Origin: Chrysaora quinquecirrha | Taxonomy: Eukaryota; Cnidaria; Scyphozoa; Semaeostomeae; Pelagiidae | Reading direction: 5' to 3' | NCBI GenBank assembly: GCA_014526335.1 | Contig: JACTAT010000037.1 | Span: 11,010,214 to 11,074,213, forward strand | DNA length: 64,000 nt | Part shown: positions 25,601 through 36,800 of the stretch, in pieces | Layout: each line of letters opens with the position of its first letter | Numbering within the stretch: position 1 is the first letter of the stretch | Notes under the pieces: generated by a model | The model's input: the letters and a program-made list of their open reading frames with translations, nothing else | Told to the model about the DNA's origin: nothing | Database searches by the model: none | Made by a program: the position numbers and the translations under genes

Positions 25601-26652
25601 CAATTTTTGCCTATCTGAATTTGGATGCTTTGCGACGGATAATTCAAAGAAGACTTACTTGTATTTTTTATGGAACTTAAATGATAGACTATTCCGCAAA
25701 AGATGGCATCGGGGGCATCTGACCACATCGCAGTGCGTTCTATAAAGGAATTTACAGTAATAATATATTCTTATGGAAGTCAAATGCAATGCATTATGTA
25801 TGGTCCAGTGACCCCGACCCCATTTCTTGCAGAATCGTCAATTGAACAGATTCTATTTATCGAGCATTCGTTAAGCAATGTTAATAGAAGTGAGGTCCTC
25901 CGTTCTATTGACTTTGCCCTGAGAAACAATATGAATAGAGTTTTTTCTCCTTGGTGTTGCAATTTTCGCTCTTACCCAAGATGGAATTTCTGTCTGGCCA
26001 ACGGAAATTCCTTTTTTTGGTTCAAAGCACATATTGATATCACGATCATTTTTTTATCATCTTGCCGAAGAATTAAAAAATTTCGGATGAACAATATTTC
26101 GGACTTCACAAGGTTTCGGAAAGTTAATCTTTCGGTTAAATTTTCGTTCGAAAGTTAAATCGTCCGAAAGTTTTCGATTATGATATATCAATTAAATTCT
26201 GTAGACGGTAGCTGAGATTGGACGACTAAAGACAAAATTATTGGCTTAAGTGTTCAAGGTCTACTCATGTGATATCGTAATTTTGTGACTTAAAATCGAA
26301 GATTATCATGAAAAACAGAAATACAGAAAATATAGAAGGATCAGGTTATCTTTTCCGATGCATTTTTGCAATCGTCATTGGCACGAAAATTGATCTTTTC
26401 CAAAATTGATCTTATCGAAATATCCGAAGTTGTTAAATTTTAGATAATTTTTCTTTTCACTTCAAATTGTTTGGCATATCTTGTTAAAGAATTACTTCGG
26501 TTTTTAGAGAAAATTCAAATGCATATAGCAAAAAGAGAGCAGCTGGAAGCAGAGTTAAAAACAGAGTTATGAAACAGAAAAAAAATGTTATTTCTAAGAA
26601 AAAGTCGTCAGTTACCAAAGCTACATCTGGAAGAAAGAAGCGACAGAAATAG
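16682..26652 (+). CDS. RRS1: Ribosome biogenesis regulatory protein RRS1 homologue (15-exon model)
   Basis: Nucleolar 60S assembly factor. In yeast and human RRS1 works with RPF2 to load the 5S RNP (5S rRNA, RPL5, RPL11) onto the pre-60S particle. Exons with GT..AG borders and compatible phases: 16682-16836, 17718-17790, 17905-17943, 18850-18888, 19462-19512, 19689-19739, 20602-20680, 20908-21012, 21215-21270, 22839-22904, 23007-23045, 23692-23784, 24041-24067, 25274-25308, 26508-26652. They give 350 residues (human about 365). Family landmarks in order: YDLGNLL (33-39), ELARENTQLL (61-70), LVWDE-like MVWDEE (exon 6), WLIELP (exon 7), KNELQRLRNIAR (exon 8), KSSTASIGKF (exon 10), and a Lys/Arg-rich tail ending GRKKRQK. 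The ATG at 16682 fits the family N-terminus; in-frame ATGs at 16622 and 16661 are alternatives. Exon 13 (HQQGYRSKK, 27 bp) could be skipped without changing frame. Confidence 0.93.
19108..19390 (-). mobile_element. tRNA-like 233-bp repeat unit with Penelope-type hairpin, in RRS1 intron 4
   Basis: A segment GATAGATTTTTCCACAAGTG... occurs at 19108 and again at 19341, 233 bp apart, so about 1.2 tandem units are present. On the minus strand the unit holds CTGAAGAAAGC + hairpin + CGAAAC (19302-19268), then a tRNA-like part with A-box TAGCTCAGTGG and B-box GGTTTGAATCC (19205-19137). It lies antisense to RRS1 within the intron between exons 4 and 5. It could be a SINE with a duplicated end, or a retrozyme-like element derived from a circular RNA. 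Confidence 0.6.
21360..22838. other. Long RRS1 intron 9 without recognised content
   Basis: Intron between exons 9 and 10 (21271-22838). It is AT-rich and carries no recognisable gene or repeat. Open frames at 21462-21689 and 21519-21779 overlap on opposite strands and show no domain. Confidence 0.5.
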
Positions 26653-27285
26653 GATATTAGATACAAAGTATGAGATTTATTAGTGTTTTGAAACCGCACA
26701 GGACTGGAAAATTGTGGAAAGGAGTGATAGGCATTTTTGTAAAAGCTTCTTCTTCTGAAACTTTTCAGAACAAGAAACAGCAAAAACAGTCATTATAATT
26801 TGTTTGCGTTATTTGATTTAATAGAAGGTATGGTATTGGTAATCCATTCTTCATATAAAGAGTAGCATGTACTGTTGACAATTATGGGGCGTCAGAATTA
26901 AATGTAATGAAATTGGGCCTATTTATTCTGTCACTATTAGCAACGGAATTGCTAATTTGAAGACATGATCTGCTTTGTTACCATGCAGGATACAATTTTG
27001 TAAGAACGGGTTTAAAGTATAGTCATCCTGGGTAATGTATGTGCAGTACAGTGGAGGGTGTGCAGTACGGTGGGGGACGTTCAGTAAGTGGAGGATACCG
27101 TCAGTGCAGTATGTTGTGTTCTATGGTTTATAGAATAAATTCAAGAAAACTCTGATCGCCATACCGCATGATGAACTAAACATAGGGGCCCTATGGGCAT
27201 GTTCGAAGAACCACTCTGGTTGAATATAGCTATTTCGGTCAAATGATGAAAGATATTTATCGGTATGCACAACGATGACGATAAT
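26653..27285. other. RRS1 3' flank
   Basis: Probable 3' UTR followed by intergenic DNA. Short GTGCAGTACGGTGGGGGACG-like repeats occur at 27040-27110. No further gene is seen. Confidence 0.45.
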
Positions 27286-27545
27286 AATTATTATGATAAT
27301 GGTGGTGGTTATGATGATGATGTTGATGACCACGATGACCATGATGCTGGTTGGTAGGGGGTGATTGTGGTGGTAGGGTGGGCGTGGTGCTGAAGGTAGG
27401 GGTGGTTGTGGTGGTTGTGATAGGAGTGATCGTGGTGATGGCTGTAGGGGTGGTTGTGGTGGTGGTGATAGGGGTGGTCGTGGTGATGGTTGTAGGGGTG
27501 TTTGTGGTGGTGGTGCCATTCCTTTAGATCTTGCCACAGCCACAT
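27286..27545 (+). repeat. GTGGTGAT-rich minisatellite
   Basis: Units of about 30 bp built from GTGGTGATAGGGGTGGTCGT and variants, preceded by (ATGATG)n. Read on the minus strand it gives a His/Pro-rich open frame at 27551-27309 (HHHHNHPY repeats) and another at 27699-27121. Both reflect the repeat, not a gene. Confidence 0.8.
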
Positions 27546-27865
27546 CGTCAAAGATGGTAATTATGATGATTATGATGATGAGAATGACGACGATTTGCTT
27601 TGAAAAGTGTTTTGAAATTGCCGCCCTTGCCCAGACTCTATGATCGATGATGAGAATGTTTGAAATGTCATTAACTAAACCAATGTGGCAATTTGCCATC
27701 GTTTATCAAGTAAACAACGATGACTCATAGTGAAATAACATGACCTAAGATTGACAAAGCCGTTTGCAGGCCGCCGTTGTGAAAAGCCAACCGCTAATTG
27801 CGCATCAGCATTCTTGAGATGCTTATACTATTGTTACACGTTTTCCATTGTTCTAGCGTTGGTTA

Positions 27866-27872
27866 GTAAGTG

Positions 27873-27903
<31 letters not shown>
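27866..27903 (+). repeat. (TTAG)n microsatellite
   Basis: About eight consecutive TTAG units. Confidence 0.9.
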
Positions 27904-28050
27904 GACACGCCACCCCACACCAATATGTTCGAAATTCTTCGAACATAAAAATTAACGAAACGTAATAAGTCTACATAAACACGCTAGGATTAGTAGTCTG
28001 GGTTCTAGCAGCGTCCTTTCGCAACATGACAATACAACATTACGCTTTTC

Positions 28051-28624
28051 CTAAAAAGAAAATAAAAAAAGAAGTTTCTTTGTCCATCGAAAGGTTGAAG
28101 AGTCTATTGCATCTCCATAATGATCTGTCTGTTTTCGATTTCTTGTTGAACGTCTTGGAGCAATATTGTTTTCTTGATTTTCTGTTTCATTACTCGACGC
28201 AAATTGTAAATCATCATCTGATTCTTCAGCAATGTTTCTTTTTGGTACTTTCTTGAAAAACGACAATTTCCGAGTTATATATCTATTGTTATTTCTTGCA
28301 GTTATTCTTGTGCCTTTAATCTTTATTACTGTGTAAGCAACAGGATCAAATCTCGTAGAAAATTTATTTTCTTTCTTCTGCTGACAGATGACTGTATCAA
28401 ACTTTTATTTCACTGGGTTTTGTTCCTCGTTTAAAATCAGCATCAATCTTTGAAGATTGTTTTCTTTCTTGATCGTTCTGTACTGCTTCTCCGTGTCGAT
28501 TAACAACTTTTGATCTTCTTTCCAACATTGGTAGTTTGCCTTTAACAACTCTGTTAAACAATAATTGAGCGGGGAATCTTTGTGGTTGTATGCGGTGTTA
28601 TTCTATAGTTCAACAAAAATCTTT
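28051..28624 (-). pseudogene. Ty3/gypsy integrase C-terminal part, split by the BEL insertion
   Basis: C-terminal portion of a Ty3/gypsy polyprotein. Read leftward from the BEL target site it starts FLLNYRITPHTTTKIPP, the typical region after the integrase catalytic core, then loses frame at least once. It ends in a basic tail (APRRSTRNRKQTDHYGDAI) with the stop at 28051. The N-terminal side of the same gene lies at 46013-47100, beyond the BEL element, and the reading frame continues across the 5-bp target duplication. No LTR of this element could be recognised to the left. Confidence 0.85.
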
Positions 28625-28629
28625 GTATT

Positions 28630-29089
28630 TGTTGGAGAATTTCACCTCCTCTTGTTCGTTTCTTATAGATTTATCGAGAATCTCACACAAGGAAAAACAC
28701 AAACTATTTGCTAGCGTATCACATATTCTTCTCAACTCTAAGACACATCTCATCCAACTGTGAATCATAAAAACGTGCTCGATACAAGAAGGAAAATCTT
28801 TACAGTGCATATTCCATATAAGGATAGCTAACAGTTTTTTCGGCAACATATAAGAGAAAATTAAACCAATAAAAATACAAGTATTAAATCATGTTACAAA
28901 CGAAGCTTAGTCAGTTTCCTTTAACTCGGATTCAAATTGAGGCATTGACGTAAATAAACTTCTAAAAAATACTAGTAAAAATAGTTCTATAAAGAATCAG
29001 AAATGACTAATACCAAACAAGGAAATGCTATAACATCACGTGATTATAAGCAGCTGCGTGGTTGCGCGGTTGCGGTGGAATTCCCCACA
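28630..29089 (-). repeat. BEL 3' LTR
   Basis: 460 bp, TGTTGGAG...CCCCACA on the plus strand. It matches the LTR at 45553-46012 at all but one position (A versus G near 28740). As the downstream LTR of a minus-strand element it should carry the polyadenylation signal; the same sequence at the other end would act as promoter. Confidence 0.95.
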
Positions 29090-29103
29090 TACCCCCCTCC
29101 TTG
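29090..29103 (-). promoter_or_regulatory. BEL polypurine tract
   Basis: On the minus strand AAGGAGGGGGGTA directly abuts the LTR start TGTGGGG, the expected plus-strand primer position for an LTR retrotransposon. Confidence 0.8.
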
Positions 29104-29108
29104 ACCCG

Positions 29109-29890
29109 CTAGGCGTCAAGCATAAGTTGGGACTTCCAGCGCGAATCCCTAGCGGCGGCGCGACTTGGCCTGTTCGGGGCACATGTTGCACTCCCAACGT
29201 CCTTTGTGCTTTCAACGTTACATTCATCTTTGCCCACATCGCGCAATTCGCACACCTTTCCACCTTCTATTCTGCTTTCTTTGATTTCATCATTCATACA
29301 AGTAATTTCTAGAGGAAAAAGTTTTAAAAGGGATCTATTCAAAGTTTCTTGCTTACCACCTGCCTTACGCACTGTGGCTCCTCTCAGGACTCCATCCTTA
29401 CCAGTGATAAGCTTCTGGATTATTCCAATCTTCCAAAGTCCTCTTTTAACGTTGTCTTCATGAATTAAAACTATATCCCCAACCGAAATCTCCTCTGGTG
29501 TCGTCTTCTTATGCCTGTGAAATTTTCGTAAGTCTGTTAAATACTCATTCCTCCATCTGTTCCAAAAATGATTCAACTTTTTTGTAAGGTACAAAAATCT
29601 ATTTGAGAGTTTCTCATGATTATCATCATCACTTACAGAAATATCAATGTTCTCCGACATTGGAGATAACCTTCGCCCTAACATTAAATGGAATGGAGTC
29701 AAGGGTGTTTCGAGTTCCTCATACTGATAGGTTAAAGGTCTAGAATTAAGGGTGCATTCTACCTCCGACAATACCGTAATAAATTCATCAAAAGTTAGCT
29801 TAGCATTGCCTAGAACCTTTCTCAAACACCTTTTCATCGTTCCTATCATTCTCTCGAAAAATCCTCCAAACCATGCGGCTCTCTAAATTG
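29109..29890 (-). pseudogene. BEL integrase C-terminal region (DUF5641-type)
   Basis: Last part of the BEL polyprotein. The open frame 29849-29109 begins MIGTMKRCLRKVLG and contains TLNSRPLTYQ, PLTPFHLMLGRR, HFWNRWRNEYL and DIVLIHEDNVKRGLWKIGII, the order seen in the BEL integrase end and its C-terminal DUF5641 domain. The joining segment (AAWFGGFFER, near 29860-29880) is in a different frame from the catalytic core upstream, so one indel separates them. Confidence 0.9.
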
Positions 29891-30447
29891 AATTTCCAGG
29901 TAATTCTCTTGGCGCTCAAATAATCCTGAAATATGCTATTTTGTTGCAATTTTCTAATAGCTTTAGCAGTGGCCTTAAAGGTCTTCGCATTATCGGATAC
30001 GATAAGAGTGGGCGTACCCCTCCTAGCAGAAAAACGTCTCAGGCAATTAATAAAAGTTGAAGCGTGTAAATTTTCCACTAGTTCTAAATGAACCGCTCTG
30101 CTGACGCAACATGTGAATAAAGTAATCCACGCCTTTACCATCTCCCCTTGTTTCTTGATATAAATCGGGCCGGCAAAATCTACCCCAACCTTAGAGAAGG
30201 GCGGAGCTTCATTTACCCTAAAATCTGGTAAGGGGGCTATGGGTGGTGCATTGTAGGATTTTCCCTCGAGCTTCCTACAAATAAAACAGTTCTTAATCAA
30301 CTTCTTCACGTATTGCCTCCCTTGCGTTACCCAATATCTAGATCTTAGTTCAGCTAGGGTACTTCTTACTTTGCTATAATGTACCTGCTCATGGCACTGC
30401 AATATTACAAGATCTGTAAAGCGATGGTTTCTAGCCTTCCCTTGCAA
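29800..30447 (-). pseudogene. BEL integrase zinc-binding and catalytic core
   Basis: This frame carries the HHCC zinc-binding region (CHEQVHYS, then NCFICRK) and the integrase core: VGVDFAGPIY with the first catalytic Asp and LIVSDNAKTF with the second. The Glu region is lost to the frame change near 29885. It joins DNA copies of the element into the host genome as part of the pol polyprotein. It is out of frame with the RT section to its right. Confidence 0.92.
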
Positions 30448-30659
30448 ACGAGGATACCATTCTCCTCAATAATGTTCAAACTCTCTCTCATTTTATGAAA
30501 CTTAGGATCTGCTCTCAAGGTTATCTGAGCATCCTTCACCCAGATTCGCTCTGCCTCTCTTAACTCTTCCACAGTGAGCTCTTTTGCATTGCTGTCCTTC
30601 TTTTCTTCCATATGTCTAACATTGTTAATAAATCTAGTGACGTAAGCAGTTACTCTCAA
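30405..30659 (-). pseudogene. BEL pol linker between RNase H and integrase
   Basis: Short frame (VTAYVTRFINNV, then LTVEELREAERIWVKDAQ and GILVCKGRL) that fits the BEL pol segment between RNase H and integrase. It is shifted by one base relative to the RT/RNase H frame (break near 30668) and again to the integrase frame (near 30430). About ten usual residues seem missing at the second break. Confidence 0.85.
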
Positions 30660-32722
30660 CAGTTTGCCAAGGTACTAAACCTATTGATATCAATAACACT
30701 GCTTGATCTCTTCTGCCTCTCAACAATAGTTGTCATAACACTGGCCTTCTTTCGTTCTTCTCCAACCTCATTTGATTCCTTGGGATTAAATTTACTGGGC
30801 CAAGCTTCCCTTCCTTCTTTCAGCCAATCTGGCCCTTCCCACCAAAGATCATTTACTCTTAACTCGCTTGCCTTGGCACCTCTAGATCCTATATCAGCAG
30901 GATTTTCTGTCCCTGCTACATGCCCCCAGTCATCCTTAGTTGACAACTTAAGAATTTCATTTACTCGATGCTGGACAAAATTTTTCCATTCCCCCTGATT
31001 ATGGATCCAAAATAGGGCTGTCTTACTGTCCAACCAGAATCTAGTCTCATCAATTCTTAATTTAGCATTAAGAGCTGTTTTCACAGTATCCATAAGAGTA
31101 ACAAGTATACGAGCTGACATGAGTTCTAAACGAGGTATGGACAGGCTTTTAAAAGGTGCTACTCTAGTCTTGCTACATAATAGCCTTGTATATACTTCTT
31201 TAGTTGTTTCTACTACAAGAAAAATCATTGCGCAATAAGCAAACTTACTCGCATCTCCAAATCCATGTAGACTTGTACTTATGATCTCACCATCTACATT
31301 TGTCTGAACACACCTGGGAAGAGAAATCACATTAGTTGATCTTAAGTCTTCTAGCCATGCTTCCCATCGTTTGACTTTGTCATCTGGAAGCTGGTCATCC
31401 CAGTCAAGCTTCTCCAAACACAGCTCCTGAAAAAGAACTTTAGCTGTTACTGCAATTGGACTGACAAGTTCGAGTGGGTCATATAATGTAGCCAGAGTAC
31501 TTAATATCCCACGCTTGGTAATAATCTTGGCTGGAATTCGAGCAGTTTTCCCAATATCAAATTCAATAGTGTCCTGATCACTATCCCAAGGGATTCCTAA
31601 CACCTTAGTCTTTCCTCCTATATCCCTTGAAATTCCTAAAGTTTCCTGAGCATAGCTGCATTCTTCTTGAGTGTTGCCTATAGCTTCTGATCCTATCTCT
31701 CTCTCTTTCTCCGCTATCTGTTCACCTAGTTCCTTATCATTTGTTTTCCACTTCCTGAGTCGAAACCCTCCTTCTTGCATTCTCTGCCTGGCTTTGTCAT
31801 AGAGGGTAAAGGCTTCAGAAGAGTCTTTGCAGCTGGTCACAAGATCGTCTACAAAAAATCCCTCAGTCATGTCTCTGACAAACTCAGGGTCCATATCTTG
31901 GTATTGCTGCAAATGATATCTAAGAACTGCATTTAAGAGAAAAGGAGAACTAGATACACCAAAGACAACTCTATTAAAATGATATACAACAACTTCAGGG
32001 TCTGGGTCATTCACATTTCGTACCCATAAGAATCTGAGGCAATCTCTATCTTTAGGATGAATCTCGATGTTCAAGAATGCTTTCTCGATATCCCCAACTA
32101 TTGCTGTTCTGTTTGCTCTGAATCTTAATAGGATGTCAAATATTAATGGGGTTAAGGATGGACCTTTATGTAAGCATTCATTAAGTGAAACACCTGATTT
32201 TCTATCTTTGCATGATGCATCATACACCACACGGACCTTCGTTGTTTCAACATTGTCTCTGCAGACTGCTTGATGTGGCAAATAAGATGTTTTATTTGCT
32301 GGTTCTAGCTCAGAGACTTCTTCAATCACATTTGCCTTCAGCTGTTCAGTAATGATGCTGTCATACTGTTCTAGAATAGCTGGAGTCTGCTTTAGTTTTC
32401 TGAGCTGACTTTTCAACCTTGCCTGGCTGTTAGCATAATTCAAGGGAATAGGACCATGTCCGACCTTCCAGGGCAAGCCTACCGAGTATCGTTCACCTGT
32501 GAAAAGAATATCATCAACTACATCTTCATGTACTCTATCCTTTTCTCTAATTCCTAAGGAATCAAGATCCCAAAGCTTATGAAGGTTGGCTTCTGTCTCT
32601 TGCTTTTTACAAGGTAAAATGTCATATACATGATTAACTGTAGCAACATAATCATTAACAAGCAATTTCTCACCTTTGATTGGTCCTGATAGCACCCATC
32701 CAAGAGTGGTCTTCACGGCCAC
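30656..32722 (-). pseudogene. BEL reverse transcriptase and RNase H
   Basis: Long intact section of the BEL pol polyprotein (688 residues), which copies element RNA into DNA. RT motifs in order: AVKTTLGWVLSG at the start, GDIEKAFLNIEIH (first catalytic Asp), FGVSSSPFLLNAVLRYHL, and FFVDDLVTSC (the FVDD form of the active site). RNase H follows with GFGDASKFAYCAMI, SIPRLELMSA and FWLDSKTALFWI. It begins one frame away from the protease section at 32740 (break near 32730). The final residues after FSTLAN come from a frame error. Confidence 0.94.
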
Positions 32723-32739
32723 AGGCTCTCCAGGCCCCC

Positions 32740-33838
32740 TCAGACAGATTCACCCTCTTGGAAATTCCACAAAAAGTTAGATCCACAAAGAATATCAACA
32801 TCTAAATTCTCCTTGTCTTTGCTAACATCTGAGAAGAAAATCTTGTTCAAATGTGAGAATTTTTGCTTAATTTCTTCAACATGAATATTGGCAATATTAG
32901 AAATTTCATTAACTTCAAAGGCTTCAACAGTTATGGATTTTCCCTTAAACAAAGGATCTACAGAAAACTTGTACACGTCTCTCATCTCAACTTCAGCTTC
33001 ACTCCTCCCAAAAGCTTTGATGCCAAGCTCTTCACTCCTCACAGGTCTCACATCCAACTTTCTTGCAGCCTTCTTACTGATGAACGTCTTTTGACTACCT
33101 GTGTCAAACAAGACCCGCATCTTCTCACCATTCACTTTGGCTAAGGCTGTTTGAAGTGCAACCTTTACCCCTGAACTAGCCGTATTCCCTACCCAAGACG
33201 TAGCATGTACATTAAGGGTGGACGCACTAGCTGGCTTAGGCTGCGTTTCCTTATCCTTACTTATGGATTGCGTGGCATTGCTTGCGTTGCATATTGCAGA
33301 GTGATGTTTACGCTTGCAATGTCTACATCTAGATTTGTTTCGACATTGAAATGACCTATGGCCTACACGTAAACAAACAAAACATCTACCAAATTTGATA
33401 AGAATTTTCTTACGCTCATCTGTCCCTTCTACCTCAGAACATTCTTCTGGCTGGTGTGTCTTGGAACAAAATGCACATTTGGTTTCTTCTTTGGCAAATA
33501 ATGCGGAAGCTGTGCTGCTCGTGCTCTGGTTCTTCTGTTGCTGTTGTTGTTTTTGCCTGCTGTTGTTGTCTCTCTCTTGATTCCCAAAAATTGGAACATG
33601 ACTTTCTCGCACCTCGAGTTCCTTTTCCAAAGCCAAAATGAACTCATCCAATGTCCATTGCAGATGACTTTTCTTCTCGAAGCGGATCATATTGTATCTC
33701 AGTGTTTCCGGAACCTTTTCCATCAAAACCGGAACTACGATGCTTGAATAAGACTGCTTGTCAACACCGAGAGCCTCGAGTCCACGGTAATGAACCTCTA
33801 TCTGATCGTGTAGATTCCTCGGCTCGCTATAGCTAGGC
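32740..33838 (-). pseudogene. BEL gag C-terminus, zinc knuckles and aspartic protease
   Basis: Open from 33838 leftward; the ATG at 33726 is internal and unlikely to be a true start. Order: gag region (EVHYRGLEALGVDKQ), CCHC-like knuckles (CAFCSKTHQPEEC, CFVCLRVGHRSFQC, CRHCKRKHHSAIC), then a retropepsin-type protease with the catalytic DTGSQKTF and DILCGSNFLWNF. The beginning of gag is at 44799-45514; the DNA between is an insertion. The frame ends at 32740, one base out from the RT. Confidence 0.92.
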
Positions 33839-33889
33839 CAATATTCACGAATGTTTCAGGAACATTCGGAACATTCAGAACATTCAAAT

Positions 33890-36800
33890 TGACAAAAAAA
33901 TTCCTTCAATAATCAGAATAAAATCTACAGTGACTAGGAAATGGTTTTTGAAGCATCAGGCACATAGTATAGGTGCCACAGATTTGTGTAATTATGTTTT
34001 GAAGGGTGGCAGTAATTTACTTGGAATGTTACAGGGGGGTCAAAAACGTAGTACGGTGGGGTGAAAATACAGCAAAGAGACTATAAAATGTTTCATACAG
34101 GTTCAACGACTTCTTTCAAGGTCTAAAACAGTTAGTAGCATGCCAGAGATTTGTGTAATTAAGTTTTGGAGAGAATTACTTTGCATTTGCAATCTTTTCA
34201 GGGGGTTGCATGGTTTTTTGACAAAATGACAAAAAAATTCCTTCAATAATCAGAATAAAATCTACAGTGACTAGGAAATGGTTTTTGAAACATCAGGCAC
34301 ATAGTATAGGTGCCACAGATTTGTGTAATTATGTTTTGAAGGGTGGCAGTAATTTACTTTGAATGTTACAGGGGGGTCAAAAACGTAGTACGGTGGGATG
34401 AAAATACAGCAAAGAGACTATAAAATGTTTCATACAGGTTCAACGACTTCTTTCAAGGTCTAAAACAGTTAGTAGCATGCCAGAGATTTGTGTAATTAAG
34501 TTTTGGAGAGAATTACTTTGCATTTTCAATCTTTTCAGGGGGTTGCATGGTTTTTTGACAAAATGACAAAAAAATTCCTTCAATAATCAGAATAAAATCT
34601 ACAGTGACTAGGAAATGGTTTTTGAAACATCAGGCACATAGTATAGGTGCCACAGATTTGTGTAATTACACTACCGTTCGAAAAGTTTGGAAACGGTCGC
34701 TTAAAAATGGCCGCCAACAGTGGCCAAGGGCCTAATCCAAGAAATTTTCATTTTAAAAGTCAGAGGTCATGCGGCCATTATCTTGCTAAGTTTCGGCGGG
34801 AAAATGTTCGTCACTGCACTCGCCATCATTTTTAATCGAAAGGAGAAGATTATTTCGATGGTATAATAGAAAATTACACAAAAACTGAGAAGCTTTGCCT
34901 TCAAAAACCAAGGAAAAGATTTTTAGGACTACTGATCTGAAATTATGGGAAAGAGAGGGGTTTCGTTACTCCAAGATGGAAAATTTTGCAGTTATTTGAA
35001 GCCCAGTTGTTTTAGCTTTTCCGTTGTAGTAAAAGTTTTCCTGAAATATCGATTTTTACAAAGTTAATCAGGGTTAAAGTTTTCTAAACATTTTTCAGGT
35101 GAGCCATTTTTAAGAGTCTTTTTCAACAACAAATGTTTTTTCGGGTATTGGACTAGAAAAGAGGCAAGATCAAAACAATTCAAACACATATTCGAAAACT
35201 AGAATAAATGAGCAGTACTTTATCAAAATTTTAGAGTCATCAGTCATTTTACAAGTGAGCAGAACGATATTTGAAAAACCACACTCTTCTGTGATGTTAT
35301 AAGTTCACTCACTTGGAAAATGTTTAGAAAACTTTAACCCTGATTAACTTTGAAAAAATCGATATTTCAGGAAAACTTTTACTACAACGGAAAAGCTAAA
35401 ACAACTGGGCTTCAAATAACTGCAAAATTTTCCATCTTGGAGTAACGAAACCCCTCTCTTTCCCATAATTTCAGATCAGTAGTCCTAAAGATCTTTTCCT
35501 TGGTTTTTGAAGGCAAAGCTTCTCAGTTTTTGTGTATTTTTCTATTATACCATCGAAATAATCTTTTCCTTTCGACTTAAAATGATGGCGAGTGCAGTGA
35601 CGAACATTTTCCCGCCGAAACTTAGCAAGATAATGGCCGCATGACCTCTGACTTTTAAATTGAAAATTTCTTGGATTAGGCCCTTGGCCGCTGTTGGCGG
35701 CCATTTTTAAGCAACCGTTTCCAAACTTTTCGAACGGTAGTGTATGTTTTGAAGGGTGGCAGTAATTTACTTTGAATGTTACAGGGGGGTCAAAAACGTA
35801 GTACGGTGGGGTGAAAATACAGCAAAGAGTCTATAAAATGTTTCATACAGGTTCAACGACTTCTTTCAAGGTCTTAAACAGTTAGTAGCATGCCAGAGAT
35901 TTGTGTAATTAAGTTTTGGAGAGAATTACCTTGCTTTTTCTATCTTTTCAGTGGGTTGCATGGTTTTTTGACAAAATGACAAAAAAATTCCTTCAATAAT
36001 CAGAATAAAATCTACAGTGACTAGGAAATGGTTTTTGAAGCATCAGGCACATAGTATAGGTGCCACAGATTTGTGTAATTATGTTTTGAAGGGTGGCAGT
36101 AATTTACTTTGAATGTTACAGGGGGGTCAAAAACGTAGTACGGTGGGGTGAAAATACAGCAAAGAGTCTATAAAATGTTTCATACAGGTTCAACGACTTC
36201 TTTCAAGGTCTTAAACAGTTAGTAGCATGCCAGAGATTTGTGTAATTAAGTTTTGGAGAGAATTACCTTGCTTTTTCTATCTTTTCAGTGGGTTGCATGG
36301 TTTTTTGACAAAATGACAAAAAAATTCCTTCAATAATCAGAATAAAATCTACAGTGACTAGGAAATGGTTTTTGAAGCATCAGGCACATAGTATAGGAGC
36401 CACAGATTTGTGTAATTATGTTTTGAAGGGTGGCAGTAATTTACTTTGAATGTTACAGGGGGTCAAAACGTAGTACGGTGGGGTGAAAATACAGCAAAGA
36501 GTCTATAAAATGTTTCATACAGGTTCAACGACTTCTTTCAAGGTCTAAAACAGTTAGTAGCATGCCAGAGATTTGTGTAATTAAGTTTTGGAGAGAATTA
36601 CCGTGCTTTTTCTATCTTTTCAGGGTTGCATGGTTTTTGACAAAATGACAAAAAATTCCTTCAATAATCAGAATAAAATCTACAGTGACTAGGAAATGGT
36701 TTTGAAGCATCAGGCACATAGTATAGGTGCCACAGATTTGTGTAATTATGTTTTGAAGGGTGGCAGTAATTTACTTTGAATGTTACAGGGGGGTCAAAAA

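Noticed and set aside
25703..26158. 151-residue frame in RRS1 intron 14
   Set aside because: No recognised domain and it lies in an intron between two confirmed exons.
27121..27699. Pro/His-rich open frames on the minus strand
   Set aside because: They are translations of a GTGGT-type minisatellite in two frames, with no conserved flanks.
33395..33836. Plus-strand frames opposite BEL gag
   Set aside because: Antisense shadows of the zinc-knuckle and protease coding sequence.
34647..35704. Matching frames (MAANSGQGPNPRNF...) on both strands
   Set aside because: They are mirror images caused by the palindrome; no family recognised.
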